A stretch of DNA of 64,000 nucleotides, taken from NCBI GenBank assembly GCA_963575745.1, contig CAUYUJ010015849.1:202328-266327 (forward strand). Reading direction: 5' to 3'. This DNA comes from Prorocentrum cordatum (taxonomy: Eukaryota > Sar > Dinophyceae > Prorocentrales > Prorocentraceae). The position numbers and the translations under genes are program-made. Below the pieces are notes generated by a model that was not told the origin of the DNA, ran no database searches, and worked only from the letters and a program-made list of their open reading frames with translations. Of this stretch, positions 11,051 to 23,667 are shown piece after piece (position 1 is the first letter of the stretch; every line of letters starts with the position of its first letter).

Positions 11051-12480
11051 TTAAGCGAAGACAAAACACGTCGATGCAGTTGTTTGTTCGTTTCGGGCTA
11101 GTTCACGTTTCGTCTCTTGCGGGACTCTCCCGAATCATTCTGACTACTGAAGATGTGCATGCCAAAGGGTATAGGAGCATTGCCCTAACACGTGCGCAAG
11201 AAGTGGTGACCGCCTTGCCTTCCTCTCAGGCCACCCGGGGCGGAGTGCCTGCCAGAGGCCGGGCCCCAAAGGCAGCGCCACGCGCTGCCAGCGCCGCCGG
11301 ACAGCGACGTCGGCGAGCGGCCCCGCGAGCTGGAGCAGCCCGTTGGCCCTGCCCCCGGCCCCCAGTGCCCGCTGCGATGCCGGCCCCACTGGTGCCACCA
11401 CGGGCCGAGCCCAGCTCCTGGAAGCCATCCCTGAGACGGGGGGGGGGAGAGGTACGGGCTAGGCGGCGAGGGGCCGGATGGCACTACGCTGTCGCCCGTC
11501 CACACTGCGGGCTCAGTGGCTGGGGCCGGCTCGCAGATGCTCCCCCGCGCCGCCGCGTGCTCGACGTGTTTCTACGCCACTCTGCGCGAAAACTTCAGGC
11601 GCTGCTACACCTGCTCCTTCGACTTTGACATTACCGTCGTCTCTGGATTCGCCGCAGACGGCTGCGGATGATGGTGCCGGATTCCGCTACGAAGCTCCTG
11701 CTGCTGGCTGCAATCATCCGCAGCTGGCGCTTCTAGCCCAGCGTCGACCCATGCACGCGGCGTTGGACCTGCCCGTGCGGCTCCCAATGCTGCGCCTCGC
11801 GCTCTCCAATGCCCATGTGCACTGCAATGTGTTGTTGCTGAGGAGGAGGCCCTTCTGGAGGAGGCCCTTTGGACGGCAGGCGACACGAAAGACACTGGTT
11901 ACCTGGGTGCCGCAAGGTATCCTCCGTCAGCCTCGGCTGCGCAGGTGCTGGTGCGTAAAACGTGGTTGCGATACTGGCGGATGTCGCTCGCTCAAGATGG
12001 CATGAAAGTGAAAGTAAATGCCCTTGTGTGGAAATGCGCACTGTCTGCAAGGACGTCTAAGCCTACCGCTGAGTGTTCTCGAACAGTGCGCGTGGACTGT
12101 CGTTGATGATGCCCTCTTCTGGATGCATGTGCGCAGGTGTGTGCGTCCAGGAACATTGCCTGAATCGCCGCCTGCGCATTGCGCCCACGCCTGGTCTTCA
12201 GGTCAGGGCCGTCTGTCCGTGACCACTCTATGGGACGTTCCCGTTGCACCGTCTACCTGCGGGCGTCTCCCCTAGTTCGCTCGACGGGCCGCCCCCGCCT
12301 TACCCTCTTGAAATCCGCTGGTCTCCTTGTGAGGCCATCCAGTCTGCGGGACTTCGGCTTGCTGCTCCCTGCTCCTGTTCCAGCTTCAAATCTCCCACGT
12401 TATAGGCCGACCTTCTACTTCTTATTGTGAATTGGTGGAGCCCGCGCGAGGGGGGCGGGAGCGCAAAAATATCAGAGTTT
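11050..12480. other. No feature recognised
   Basis: GC-rich sequence with long frames on both strands that carry no recognisable motif. A G homopolymer occurs at about 11440-11450. Confidence 0.35.
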
Positions 12481-13280
12481 CCTGCGGGGCCGTGGGACAC
12501 GTAAAACACATGATATTCACGCGCCCGAGGAAATAATGCATCGCACGTTCTCAAGATTCGCGCCCGCGAAGCCACAATCCCCTGTAAATTTTAAGACTCG
12601 CGCCCCCGAGGCCACGATCCTTAGTACATTACGCAATGTTTGCGTCCTCGAAGCTATACCCCCTAATAAATGACGCAATGTTCGCGTCACCGAAGCCACG
12701 GTCCCCCATCAATTACGCAATGTTAGCGTCCCCGAGGCCACGGCACCCCGTATATTACTGTGTAATTGCGTCGCAGAGGCCACGATCCTCTGTAAATAAT
12801 GCAATGTTGGTGTCCTCGAAGCCACGATAATTTCCAAATCATAAAATGTTGTCATCCTCGGAGCCATACTTCGTTGAAGCGCATGCAATAATCGCGTCCG
12901 CGAGGCCGTAAGCCAATGTAGCGTACGCAATGTTCGCGTCTCCGAGGCCACGCCCCACCCCCCGTAAAGTATGCAATGCTCGCGCTTCCAAGACACGATC
13001 ACTCGTAAAGTGCGCCACGTTGGCGTCCTCGGCAATATAATCACTTCAGAGCTACGCAATGCTCGCGTCCTCGAGGCCACAAAAACCATCCTACATTATA
13101 CGAGCTTTGCGTCCCCCAGGCTACGGCCCCTCGTACCTCGTAGATTACTGAATGTGACCGTCCCCGGGGCAACGATTCGTTGTACATTACGCGAAATCTG
13201 CGTCCTCGAAGCCCTAATCCATTCCACAGTATACAATAATCGCGTCGTCGACGCCATAGGCCGTCTTAAATTATACAATA
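12480..13280. repeat. 58-bp satellite, left part
   Basis: Roughly 14 degenerate copies of a 55-60-bp unit of the form GCGTCC(T/C)CGAGGCCACGA followed by an AT-rich half (TAAATTACGCAATGTT). The same satellite resumes at 15372, so the sequence between is an insertion into it. Confidence 0.85.
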
Positions 13281-13321
13281 CTAGAACCATCGCGCGCGCT
13301 TCGCGCGCGCTCAGGTTCTAG
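13281..13321. repeat. Strong hairpin at the left end of the inserted element
   Basis: CTAGAACC (13281-13288) is the exact inverse of GGTTCTAG (13314-13321). Inside it, GCGCGCGC (13292-13299) pairs with GCGCGCGC (13303-13310) around a TTC loop. The two stems are separated by matched 3-nt internal loops. It sits exactly where the 58-bp satellite stops. Confidence 0.85.
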
Positions 13322-15371
13322 CCCAGGCCCGGGGCGCGCTAGAAGATCTTGGACAGCGCTATCAAGCACAGGCGCGTGACACGGCCTCTTGGGAACCTCT
13401 TGGGTCTTCGTGGGGGCATCTGAAGGGCTTCTGGGGGGTTCTCCGTGCTTCATCAATTGGCTGTTGAAGCCCGGCGGTCCCGGCGGCGTCCCAGGAACGG
13501 TCTCAGGTTTTTGGACCGGAGGCCGCATGTAGACGTACATGAAGGTTTCTGGGGAAGCCTCTCAGAAGCCCGTTGGGGCTCTCTTGGGGATCTCCTGGGT
13601 GCTTCCTGGGAACCTCGGGGGGCCTCTTGGAAGCCTCTTGGGGGGCCTCTGGAGGCCCTTCGGGGCCTGCCGCGGGCGTCTTGTGGGCCTCTTGGGGCCT
13701 CTTGGGGGTCTCTTAGGGGCCTCTTGGGGGCCTCCTGGGGCGGGGGGGCTGGAGGTTCAGTTGAGTTTCCCGTCTTGGGCCCCTCTTGGGGCCCTTCGGG
13801 GACGCGTTTGGGCCGTCCTGGGCGCCTCTTGGACTGTCCTGGGCCCCTCTGGGGCGTCTTGGGGCTCTCTTGTGGGCTTCGTGGGCCGTCTTGGGGCGGT
13901 CTAGGGAGAGTCTGAGGTCGTAAAGGACGGTACGAAGGACAACAAATCAAATATGGTAAGAATGTACGTTTTACGAAGGGAAGGGGCTATTTTTGCTTCC
14001 CTGGGCCGTATGGGGGGGATCTCTTGGAGGGGTCTTCGAGCGTCTTGGAGGCGTCTGGGGCGGTTCGAGACGCCTCTTGAGCCGCCGGAGACCGCTGGAG
14101 GTTGTCTTCAGGGTGGCTCTGGGCGGCCTTGGGCCGCCTGGACGGCCGTCTGGGCGCTCCGGGGGCCGACCTGGGGCTCGCCGGGGAGCGGGCTGGGCCC
14201 GACGTCCCCCCAGCTCGGAATTCTACAGTGGCTTTCTCCCTCTGGGACCCCTCTCGGGCACGCCTTGGGGCTTTCTTAGGCCATTTTGGAATCCAATTTT
14301 GCCGTCCTGGGCGCCTCGTGAACCGTCTTGGAACTCTCTTGGGGGCCACCTAGGCCGTCTTGGGAGCCTCTTCGGACGTGTTGGACGCGGTGAAAACCCA
14401 ACAGGCGACCATGTGAAAAGTATACGTTTTCCTTTAGGAATGGGACCATTTTTGCTTCTTGGACCTCTCTTGGGGTGCCTCTCGGAACGTCTTGGGCTGA
14501 TTTTGGAAGCCTTTTGGCGCCTCTGGGCGGCGTTTTGGCGCCTCCTGGGATGTGTTGGGCCGGAAGCTCGGAATTCGAGAGTGGCTTTCTCCTTCTGGGA
14601 CCCCTCTCGAAGTCGTCTTGGGGTTCTCTTGGGCCGTCTTGGGGCCGTCCTGAGCCACTCGTGCGCAGCCTTGGAGCGCTCCCGGAGGCCTCCTAGGCCG
14701 TCTTGGAGGCCTCTTGGGCCGTCTTGGACGCGGTGAAAGCCCAAGATGCGAACATGCGAAAAATATACGTTTTCCCATAGGAATGGCACGATTTTTGTTT
14801 CTTGGACCTCTCTTGGGGTGCCTCTCGGAACGTCTTGGGGTGCTTTTGGGAGCCTTGTGGCGCCTCTTGGCGGCATTTTGGCGCCTCCTGGAGCCTCTTG
14901 GGCCGGAAGCTCGGAATTCGAGAGTGGCTTTCTCCGTCTGGGACCCCTCTCGAACTCGTCTTGCAGCTCTCTTGGGCCGTCTTGGGGCCGTCCTGAGCCA
15001 CTCGTGCGCAGCCTTGGAGCGCTCCCGGAGGCCTCCGATGCCGTCTTGGAGGCCTCTTGGGCCGTCTTGGACGCGGTGAAAGCCCAAGATGCGAACATGC
15101 GAAAAATATACGTTTTCCCATAGGAATGGCACGATTTTTGCTTCTTGGGCCTCTCTTGGGCTGCCTCTCGGAGCGTCTTGGAGGCTTCTGGGACCTTCTT
15201 GGTGTCATGACAGGCGTCTTGGAAGGCATCTGGAGCCATCGGAGCGCGTTCCGAAGCCGCCTGCGAACGATCTTCGACGGCGTCCGGCGGTCCGACGAGC
15301 CTCCGGGCCCCCCGGGGCCCACATTTGTGGTCGAGGTCCCGGCCCCGGGGCCCCCCGGCCCCTGTGCGCCG
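13281..15371 (+). mobile_element. 2.1-kb element inserted in the 58-bp satellite, with CTCTTGGG array
   Basis: The satellite is interrupted after TTATACAATA (13280) and resumes at TTTGCGTCACCGAGGCC (about 15388). The interior is a degenerate array of CTCTTGGGGGCC / CGTCTTGGGGC units, about 11 bp each. It includes a roughly 342-bp block present two full times plus a partial third (landmark TATACGTTTTCC at about 14420, 14765 and 15107). The right end is a GGCCCCGGGGCC-rich palindromic tract (15306-15362). There is no protein with recognisable domains, so it is probably a non-autonomous element. The exact right border is uncertain by about 20 bp. Confidence 0.6.
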
Positions 15372-15600
15372 TTATATGTATATTTGCGTCACCGAGGCCA
15401 CGATCCCTCGCAAATTCCAGAGATTTGCGTCCTCGAGGCCACGATCCTTGTATACATTTCGCTGCATTCGCGTTCCCGAGGCTACGATCCTCTGTGGATT
15501 ACGAGATGCTCGCGTCCCAAGCCACGATCGTCAGCAAATTCGCAATACGAACCGTCAGACATCGGGAGATGTTCTCCACTTTTGCTGTGCAAGGCGTAAT
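15372..15600. repeat. 58-bp satellite, right part
   Basis: Four degenerate units in the same orientation and register type as 12480-13280, beginning TTTGCGTCACCGAGGCC. Confidence 0.8.
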
Positions 15601-17100
15601 GTAAGATCTTGGCCCTCGCGTGAAGTCCCGACATTGCTTCACGACGGCGCGCTTGCATCCCAACTGAGCTCTGGCGTGCCCCATCCTACGAGAGAGGGGG
15701 GCCGACGGTGATGGGCGAAACCATTCAGGGCTGAATGCATGTATAGCTGCGCCTGGAAACACTTTGCTTCTCTAGCTCCTGCTCTCTCGGCACCCGTCCT
15801 CCGAGGTTGGAGCTGCTTTTCTCTAGCGTGGCCCCTTGGAACCGTCACATGCGCACATTACCTTATGATATGTGATCACTGCAGGCGGCAACCGTTATGG
15901 ATACCTCGATGTGCCCTTTGTTCCTAAAGCCCCTCGCTCCTTTCATCCTTCCTCCCCTCCTTCTCATCTCCTGCCTGCTCATAAATGTTCTCCTCCTCCT
16001 CCTCCTCCTCCTCCTGCCTGTTCCTCCTCCTCGCCGTGACCTCCAGACCAAGCGGTGCGGGTGGAATTTGATTTCCCCGTCTGTGATCCTGGGCTAGCAC
16101 GGGCAGGACTGTAGATTGCCGTGCGCGTCTCCCGCAAAACTGCAGGCAGATCTCAAAGACCCGTGGTTTCGAGGTCTGGGCTCCAGGGCCGCCTGGAAAC
16201 TGGGGTTGCCAAAGGGACGCATCAACGCTAACGTCGCCATCTCCTTCCTGCAGAAAATGGGTCCCAGGCAGCCCCGACGGTGGTCTTTAATACTTTCTCG
16301 TGTAGGTCTCCTGAACAAGTCTGAAGCAATGTGGCCGTGAAACATCCACGGATTGCCGATGTGGGTACTGATATCGAGCAGGAACCTCAATCCCTCATGT
16401 ATTATCTAAGCAATGTGTCGTTGGCACTGCTTGAGTGAGCACGTCGGAGCTGGAAGAAGGGTTGACCGCGAGAGCGTTCGGGCAGGGGAGGCGAGTAAAT
16501 CAGCTACCAAGCCAGGGGTTTAAGAGAACACCACGTGGCGGGAACAACTATCCAGGGTCGGCTGACCCTCCCCTTGGCCCCGGCCTCTGATGTCGCTGCC
16601 GCCGCTTCTGGCGCTGCTCCTATGGGTAAAGCTGACCACGATCCAACGTTCATCTGGAAATCCTCGACGTGCCGCACGTACATGCAACGACTCAAGATGA
16701 AGGTGTTTCTCGATCACAGGGGCCACATTGTGTGGTAGCCGCCAGAGCCCCAGCAGGGTGAACCTTGCTTGGAATTTAACTGGCGGCTCAGAGGTGCCCT
16801 GCAGTATGATCTTGCGAATTTCTGTAGAGATTGTCCAACTCTGCGATAATTGCGGGTATTGTTTTAGGAATGCCTTTGCATTACGTCGTTGACAAAAAAA
16901 GGCACGGATTGATAACCACACTTCAGACCCGCTACAAGTTCAACCCATGCAGTCCTGGCGCCCACCCCGACAAGAAGAGAGGGCTGTCCAGGGTGCTCTC
17001 TTTATGGGCTGGCTGGAGCTCCTTTGAGGGAACTTCCTGGAGGAAGCCGAAGGGAGGAGCTCCCATGAGGGATCCGAGAAGCGCGGAAGCATCATCTCGT
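15600..17100. other. No gene recognised; one CTC run
   Basis: A (CTC)n run lies at about 15990-16030. No gene, RNA or tandem array was supported elsewhere. Confidence 0.4.
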
Positions 17101-17114
17101 CATTGTTGAGTGGG

Positions 17115-17460
17115 GGGGCGCCCCTCTCTCTCTCTCGTGTTGTTTTGCGCCCCCCTCTCTCTCTCTCTACATATACCGCTCTCTCTCTCTCTCCTCTGCT
17201 CCTCTCGCTTGTCTCCTCCAGTTTCTCGTCATCCACCTCCCCCTCCTCCTCCTCCTCGTCCTCCTCCTCCTCCTCCTCCTCCACTTCCTACTCCTCCTCC
17301 CCCTCCTCCCCATCCCCCCATCCACCCCCCCTCCTGCCCTCTACTCCCCTCCCCTGCGCGCCACTCGAGCAGCTCCTGGCGCAGGGTGCTCGCCTCCGCG
17401 CTGCTGCTGCCCAAGGCGCGGTCCAGCTCCTCCAGCAGCCGGCTCTCCAACTGAGCTAGC
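17115..17460. repeat. CT and CTC microsatellites
   Basis: CT dinucleotide runs (17128-17205) are followed by CTC/CCT runs (17235-17320). Serine- and proline-rich frames are artefacts. Confidence 0.85.
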
Positions 17461-19900
17461 TGGGCGGACAACGCCTCCGCCGGGCTGGGAGGGGCGGGGG
17501 GCAGGACGGAAGGTCGAGGGTCCAGGTAAAGAAAACTCATGTCGAGACGACCTGGGCTTTGGTTTCCGACACCGCGTGGATCGTTCAACCTTGAACCAAT
17601 CGGCGGCCCGAAATCCCGAATTCCCTGCGGCGGGAATCGAGATTTCGGGAAGGATGGGGCCAAACAGGACCCGAAATCCTAGGTTCCTGGCGGCGGGAAC
17701 CCGCCGGGCTGAGATCGGGGGGCGCGAAGATGGAGGTTAGAGGGTGGAAAAACGAAGGTCGAGGATCGAATTTCCGTTGACGCGTTCCGCCACCCCGGCT
17801 GGGTTCCCCTCGAAATTCTCTTCATGACGCTCCTCATGCGAGATCCTGTGGGGACTTCGAGGGAGGAGGAGGGCAAGGGGCAGACGCGACGGGGGAGGGG
17901 AGGGGGGGCAGGTGGTAACGGCGAGAAAGGGGAAAAGGTGAGGGGGAAGAAGGATGGGGAGGGCGAAGGGGGGGTGGGGAGGAGGAGGACGCGGAGGAGG
18001 TGGAGGAGGTGGAGGAGGAGGAGGAGGAGTGGGAGGAGCAACCCAATGGTAGACTAGTGACTAGAGTGAGAAGGCTGGCCCAGATATCGAGCATGTTTTT
18101 TGCCGAACGCTGGGCAACTGTTGGAATGCCGGCCAAGATTGCAGGATGTGTCGTCGGCCAGAGACACGCGCACGTGGCCAGCGTCTCTGTACTCCTAAAC
18201 ATGCGTGAGATTCGCGGGGCCATCATCCAATAGACCGCATACGTAACGAACGCAAGACCCTGGACGCGACCACATACTCCCGCTTGCACCTCTGACCTGT
18301 AAAAAAAGGCACGGTAGGGGGATAGGCTGACAGCAACAACGACAAACAACGGTTACGATAACACGTGCACTACCTAGAAGCAGAGATTGAACACCGCATA
18401 GCCTCGAACGAAGAATCGGGTACCAAGCGCTCCCCACTCCAAACTACAAACGTACATCGGCCCAGAACAAGACAGACACTCATTACCCGGGAAGAGGAGC
18501 AGGCCGACCCTCGGGCCACTTCCTGATCCCTCGTGGACTCCCTGCAACGCTTCAGAACCTGATAGGTCCTCCCCGAGATCTATTGGAATTTCCTGACGCC
18601 CGGCGAACTTCCCAGCAAGCTCCAGTCCTTCATCCTCCCAAGTCTCGCTCATCCAGCATTGGGGCAAATATTAAGCAAGCAGGGTGGCTCTCTGGCGACC
18701 TCAGCCCCGCTCCTGGGGCACGCCCCTGTAAACCTCGTGGACCCCCAAAGAATCCAAGGCAGCACTGATCATTCCTCCCCTCTTCCCCCTGCCAATCGAT
18801 CCTCCCTCCCCCCACCTCGTCCAATTCCAGAGCTGGGGCAAAATGAGAAAATGAGCGGACGAGATCTCGGACCGCGGGTCCACCCCCCAGAGACTGGAGA
18901 TCCAGCCTCCCGAGGGAGGGGGGGTGAGCCAGGAGGAGGGAGAAGGAGCCAACGAATAGGAGGTGCCCTCAGCCCGCGACGGGGTGACTTAGGACGCGGA
19001 GCCGACTGCAGCTCACCAAATGTGGGATTAAGAATAAGGAGGGAAGACGGGAGGAGGGAGAAGGAGGAGGAAGAGGAGGAGGAGGAGGAGGAGGAGGACC
19101 AGAGGAAACCCAATAAGCATCAACGATGCGATGATGCTACGATACCCGCCGTCCCAAGGTCCCTCCCAAAAAGTCCCTACACGCCTTCCTTCTCACTAAA
19201 GGAAGCGCCCCTTGAAAGACAAGCGCGCTCTGGGCCTGCCATGCAGGTCAGAGCGCCGCATGCAGGCCAGAGCGCCGCTTTGACTGCCTCGCATGCTTCT
19301 ACATAGCGGGTTCAAACAATGCGTCAGGGAGAAGTAAGTGTCCATCGACGAACAGACAGTTGAACGAAATGTCCTCAGAGAACCATGTATGGAAAACTAA
19401 CCGTCCCCGATCTGAACAACTGTTGAACAACTTTATTTCCAAGCGTTGACTGTGCGAACGTCTCATGCGAAGAACCCCATGTTGACAAGAACCGTCCTCC
19501 GTCTGTGCTGGCCGTTGACCGGGAAGAACTTCCAAATGAAAACCATGGAACAGAAGCCGCCCTCCATCCGTGTAGCTTTTGCACAAAATCAAACTTTAGC
19601 TGTTAAAGGTGTCAAGCGAGACTCAGATTTTGAGGGCAGCGGCCGCTGCACATACTCTCCTGTGGCATGTCTGAAAAACTTTCTGGCGAACGCAGCATTT
19701 TGAAAAAGAGCCCAGTCTCCATCCGTAACAGCCTCAGGTTTTCAAAACGAATGTCCGCGGCGCAAAGGCGAGAGTCCAACTGTTTCCCAACCATCCTGTG
19801 CTGTTGGTCCTCGTTTTGAATCAGCAGAGCCCCGCGTTCCCTCACTTCTTGTCCTTCCTCCCATCCCTGCCTATGCCCCCCGCTAGATATGACACCATCA
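17460..19900. other. Purine tracts, otherwise no feature recognised
   Basis: GGA/GAGG tracts occur at about 17860-18035 and 19035-19100. The string GGCGGGAA(C/T)C recurs near 17630 and 17690. Short frames show no motifs I recognise. Confidence 0.4.
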
Positions 19901-19904
19901 CCGT

Positions 19905-20345
19905 CATGCCCCGCTGGCAGGAATCGCATGCGAGTCGCGGCCATTTTGGCACAACCCTCACACGCTTCGTGGCCTCATAGGGAGCTCCACGGAAGGCCGC
20001 AATGGCAGGAATCACATGCGTTCCCGGTCCCATTTTGGCAACTCCCACGTGTTTCGTGACCTCATAAGGAGCTCTACCGAAGACCCCAATGAAAGGAATC
20101 GCATGCGTCCCCAGGCCCAGTTTGACGCACCCCTCTCACGTTTCGTGGCCCCATATGGAAACTCTACCGAATACCCCAATGACAGGAATCGCGTGAGACC
20201 CCAGGCCAATTGTGGCGCGCCTCTCACTCGCTTCAGGGCCCCATAGGGAGCTCCACTGACGCCCCCAATGCCAGAAATCACGTGCGTTCCAAAGCCTATC
20301 TTAGCACACCCTTCACACGCTTCGTGGCCCAAAGCGATGTTCCCT
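19905..20345. repeat. 88-bp tandem array, five copies
   Basis: GAATC(G/A)C(A/G)TGCG recurs at 19921, 20009, 20096, 20186 and about 20275, a step of 87-90 bp. Each unit also holds a CACGCTTCGTGGCC-like string and CATA(G/A)GGAGCTC. Copies differ by 15-25 percent by eye. Confidence 0.85.
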
Positions 20346-20439
20346 TCCGTCGTCCCTTGACGTGTGGTATTGCACATGCACATGATTAGGCCCCTCGCTG
20401 GCTCGCCAGGCTAATCCAACCAGCTCTCTGGGCGTGAGT

Positions 20440-20760
20440 GGTATGACGAGCTCGTTCTGCAAAACCCCTTCTTCTTCTTCTTCTTTCGGGGAAGAGTTTC
20501 CCCTCCCACCATCCCTCCCCCTGGGTCTGGAGGGGGCGTTCCGCGAGGGATTGGAGAGTCTGAGATGTTGCCGTCGCTCGGACGTCCATTTGCCGTGCAT
20601 CGCTCGGTTTCGTGAAGTTGTTTCGCACGACGGCTCAAAATGCTCCCAGATGGTGCAGATGTTCCGGCGCTGGCTCCGCCGAGATAAACGCACAGGTCCG
20701 AACCCGAAAGTGTTTCAAGAGGGCCCCAAGGAGCTCAAAATGGCCTCACGGATCGCTGGA
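20440..20760. repeat. Second copy of the 5.2-kb dispersed element head
   Basis: TTCTTC runs, TTCGGGGAAGAG, CCCCTCCCACC, CTGGAGGGGGCGTTCCGCGAGGGATTGGAG-type sequence match 5205-5315 in order. Only a short CAAGAGGGCCCCAAGG remnant of the array follows, at about 20717. Confidence 0.6.
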
Positions 20761-22330
20761 GATATCAAAAAAAAAACTTATACCCTTAAACTGGCACGGG
20801 TCGAAGAATCACCCTGGACCCCGTGGGGGCCAGAAACAGCGTCAACCTTTTGAAAGCGCAACAGTCACACACACACACACACACGCCCACACCCACCCTG
20901 CGTATGAATTTTTCAGGGGATCGGTCGGCCCAGTCGGCCCAGCCCGATCGGGCGCTCCCTCGCGAGTCGCCAGCAAATCCGAGCGGGCGCTCTCTCCTCC
21001 AGGTCTGGGCCCGACTCTGTGGCAAGCAAAACCTCGGGCCTGCGCCGCTTGGCGGCCCTCGGACTCTATGTGGCTCGAGGGCGAGTTCGGCAGACACTGC
21101 GATGGCCGATACGCGCCGTAAAACCCAGTCGGCCGATCGGTCGAAGATAGTGCCAGGCCCCCAAAAGGTATGATACTCTACATGGTTTTTGCCCCTGACC
21201 AAGAGGGGCGAACGAGGGGCCCAATACGGCCGCAAGAGCGCCCGCGTCCGACCCAAGAGCAGACCAAGAGGGCCCCAGCCCAAGAGGCTCCTTGAGGTCT
21301 CCGACGGGGGGAGACGGAGGGACTTTGAACTTTTTTTTCTGGGGGGTTCTAGCACTCCCGAGAAGGAGGAGGAGGAGGAGGAGGAACAAGGAGGAACGGC
21401 TCGAAATGGCTTCGCCGCGGATCCAGGCTCTTGCCGCATCTGTCAACGCTGCAAGACGCAACAGGACCAACGAATGCTACTAACATGCGGCCTTGTGCCA
21501 GGCCCTTGTGAGTGATTATGGCCGCCCGCCCCATCTGCGAGCCGTCGCGGAAACGCTTTCAGGCAATCTGCGAAGTCTGCAATGTGCAGCATGAACAACA
21601 AACACTACTGATCTGAAGCTTCTGTTTTGCACGCCGCGGGAAGCGGTCCAGGCGTTCGGATTCGCAATCTGTTAAGGTCCTGCAAGGCACAGCAAAACAC
21701 AAGCGCTAGTACAACCAACGCACCCCCGAGACTCCAAAGGCACGATCCGAGAACTTGGAACTTGGGACCCCCCGCTTTGACCGACAGCTTCCAAGATGGC
21801 CCACAAGAGGGCCTCCACGTCTCCCAAGAAAGGCGCAAGTGCCCTCGCGAGGGTCTCACGAGGGGCCCAGGGGAATCCCAAGGGCGTCCCAAGAGCGCCA
21901 CAACAGCTTCCAAAATTGCCCCAAGATAGCATCAAGATGGCCCCAAGACGGCCGCAACCTGCTATACCTTGATGAGAGACACTCCGACTGTTTTGGGATG
22001 GTCTGGCGGGGATATTTTTGCTCGCGAGCGCAAGCGGGAGAGCCGCGCGCCGTCACAAGGATCAAGCAAAGACTTACAAGCCGCGGCCAGGAACAAAAGC
22101 GCGCGCAGCGAGAAGCAGCAGAAAATTGCAGGCAGCGCGCCTGGCCCACACGCCGCTCAGAAGTCGAAGACAGCAGGGCCCGCGTGCCGAAGGGTTCGGC
22201 TGCGCCCAACTGCGAAGACGTCATCCTTGACGAACTTCTCCTCAACTACGACACAGCATGTGCCGATTGTGGAGCCAAAAAACCACCGCCGTCGTCAAGA
22301 ACAATATCGCTTGACCACATCACGTGGGTG
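20760..22330. other. Short microsatellites and CAAGAGG fragments, no confirmed gene
   Basis: A (CA)n run lies at 20865-20885 and a GGA run at 21362-21385. CCAAGAGGGCC-type fragments occur at 21250-21295 and 21780-21950. A plus-strand frame near 22205-22400 contains CADCGAKKP and KCQKEPC, but the Cys spacing fits no family I know. Confidence 0.4.
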
Positions 22331-22389
22331 GGCAGCCTCTATAAGTGCCAAAAAGAACCTTGCATCCGGAGGGGCCACAATCGGCGATG

Positions 22390-23560
22390 CGCGCCGTCCG
22401 AGAAGTCGACGCACCACGGACCACGGCCCCCGAACGGAACCAGAGTGGGGCGACAGGTGCAGAGGCCACGGTTGCACTGCGGTGTACCCGAGCACCACCT
22501 GCGGGGGGACAACAAGGAGAAAGGGCCTGGTGTCTGCTGGCACTGGCCCCAGCGCCCCGGAGGGGGCACCGGGGGCCGCGCGCGAAAAGTGGGCGGCGTT
22601 CGCAGCTAGCAGCCGCAGAATCAAACAGCGGGTGGGCCCGTGCACCTCCTGCGGGGGAACGGCCGCAGGAGGGGGGGCGGGCCAGACAGCCCCGAAAGGC
22701 TGTCGATATACCTCCTGGCACCAGCGCCCCTGGAGGGAGCGCCGAGGGCCACGGTCGCACTGCGGGTGGCGGTCGCAGCTAACAGCCGCAGATATCGAGG
22801 GCAGCGGGCGGGCCCGTGCACCTCCTGCGGGGGGGCAGCCGCGGGGGGGTAACGGGCCAGACGGCCCAGGAAGTTCATTGCCTGCTGGCCCCGGCGCCCC
22901 GGGGGGGGCGCCGAAGGCCACGGGCGCGCTGCGGGTGGCGGTCGCAGCTAACAACCGCAGAACCAACACAGACAGCGTGCGAGCCCGGGAACCTCCCGCG
23001 GGGGGGCAACCGCAGGAGGATGAGCGGACTGGGCGGGTCAGGGCGGCTGACCGCCGCCCGGGGTCACAGAGGGCGGGCCCGGGCGCCGTCTGCTGCGGGG
23101 GGGGCGGCCGCAGGAGGGGCGACGGGCCAGGGCGGGCCAGGGAAGCGACTAACCGTCGCGAAAGCCTGGGCCCAGGGGGGCGAAGGCGCACGAGGGGCGG
23201 GGGCGCAGGGGCGGGGGGGGCGGGCGGGGGGGCGCAGCTTAACAGCCGCAGAGCCAGTGAAGAGCCCGGGGCGCAGTTGACCGGAGACGGGGGGCGCGCG
23301 GGGACGGGGGCCGAGGGCGAAGGGGGGCAGCATGACATGACAGCTGCGGTCAGGGCGAGCAACAGCGCGGGCGACGGGGGCGAAGGGGGCGGGCGGAGGG
23401 CGGGGGAAGGGGGAGCTGTATACCAGCCGCAGCGTGCGTGAGGAGCCCGGGGGGCAGCAGCCGCAGCGAAGGCCGCGCGGGGGGGGGGGCGGGGGCGGGG
23501 GCGCGGGGGGGGCAGCTAGCAGCTGCGGTCAGGGTGGCGCGCCTGGGAAGGGGCCCGCAA
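22390..23560. repeat. GC-rich tandem repeat, about 170-bp unit
   Basis: Landmarks GTGCACCTCCTGCGGGGG and GTCGCAGCTA(A/G)CA(G/A)CCGCAGA recur at about 22500-22640, 22815 and 22985, and in decayed form to 23470. G homopolymers of 6-10 nt are frequent. Frames on either strand are by-products. Confidence 0.7.
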
Positions 23561-23581
23561 CGGGCAGGGTCCGTAGAGAGA

Positions 23582-23582
23582 G

Positions 23583-23661
<79 letters not shown>
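23582..23661. repeat. AG dinucleotide microsatellite
   Basis: About 38 nearly uninterrupted AG units. Confidence 0.98.

Positions 23662-23667
<6 letters not shown>

Noticed and set aside
11050-12480. Long frames on both strands between 11.0 and 12.4 kb
   Set aside because: High GC gives long open frames; none shows a motif, and strands compete for the same sequence.
13450-15320. Minus-strand frames of up to 338 codons rich in Pro, Lys and Arg
   Set aside because: They are translations of the CTCTTGGG array; the same peptide style appears wherever the array occurs, on any strand.
22205-22400. ArfGAP-like zinc finger (CADCG ... KCQKEPC)
   Set aside because: The spacing between Cys pairs and the second CxxC do not fit the ArfGAP pattern, and the surrounding sequence is GC-rich repeat.
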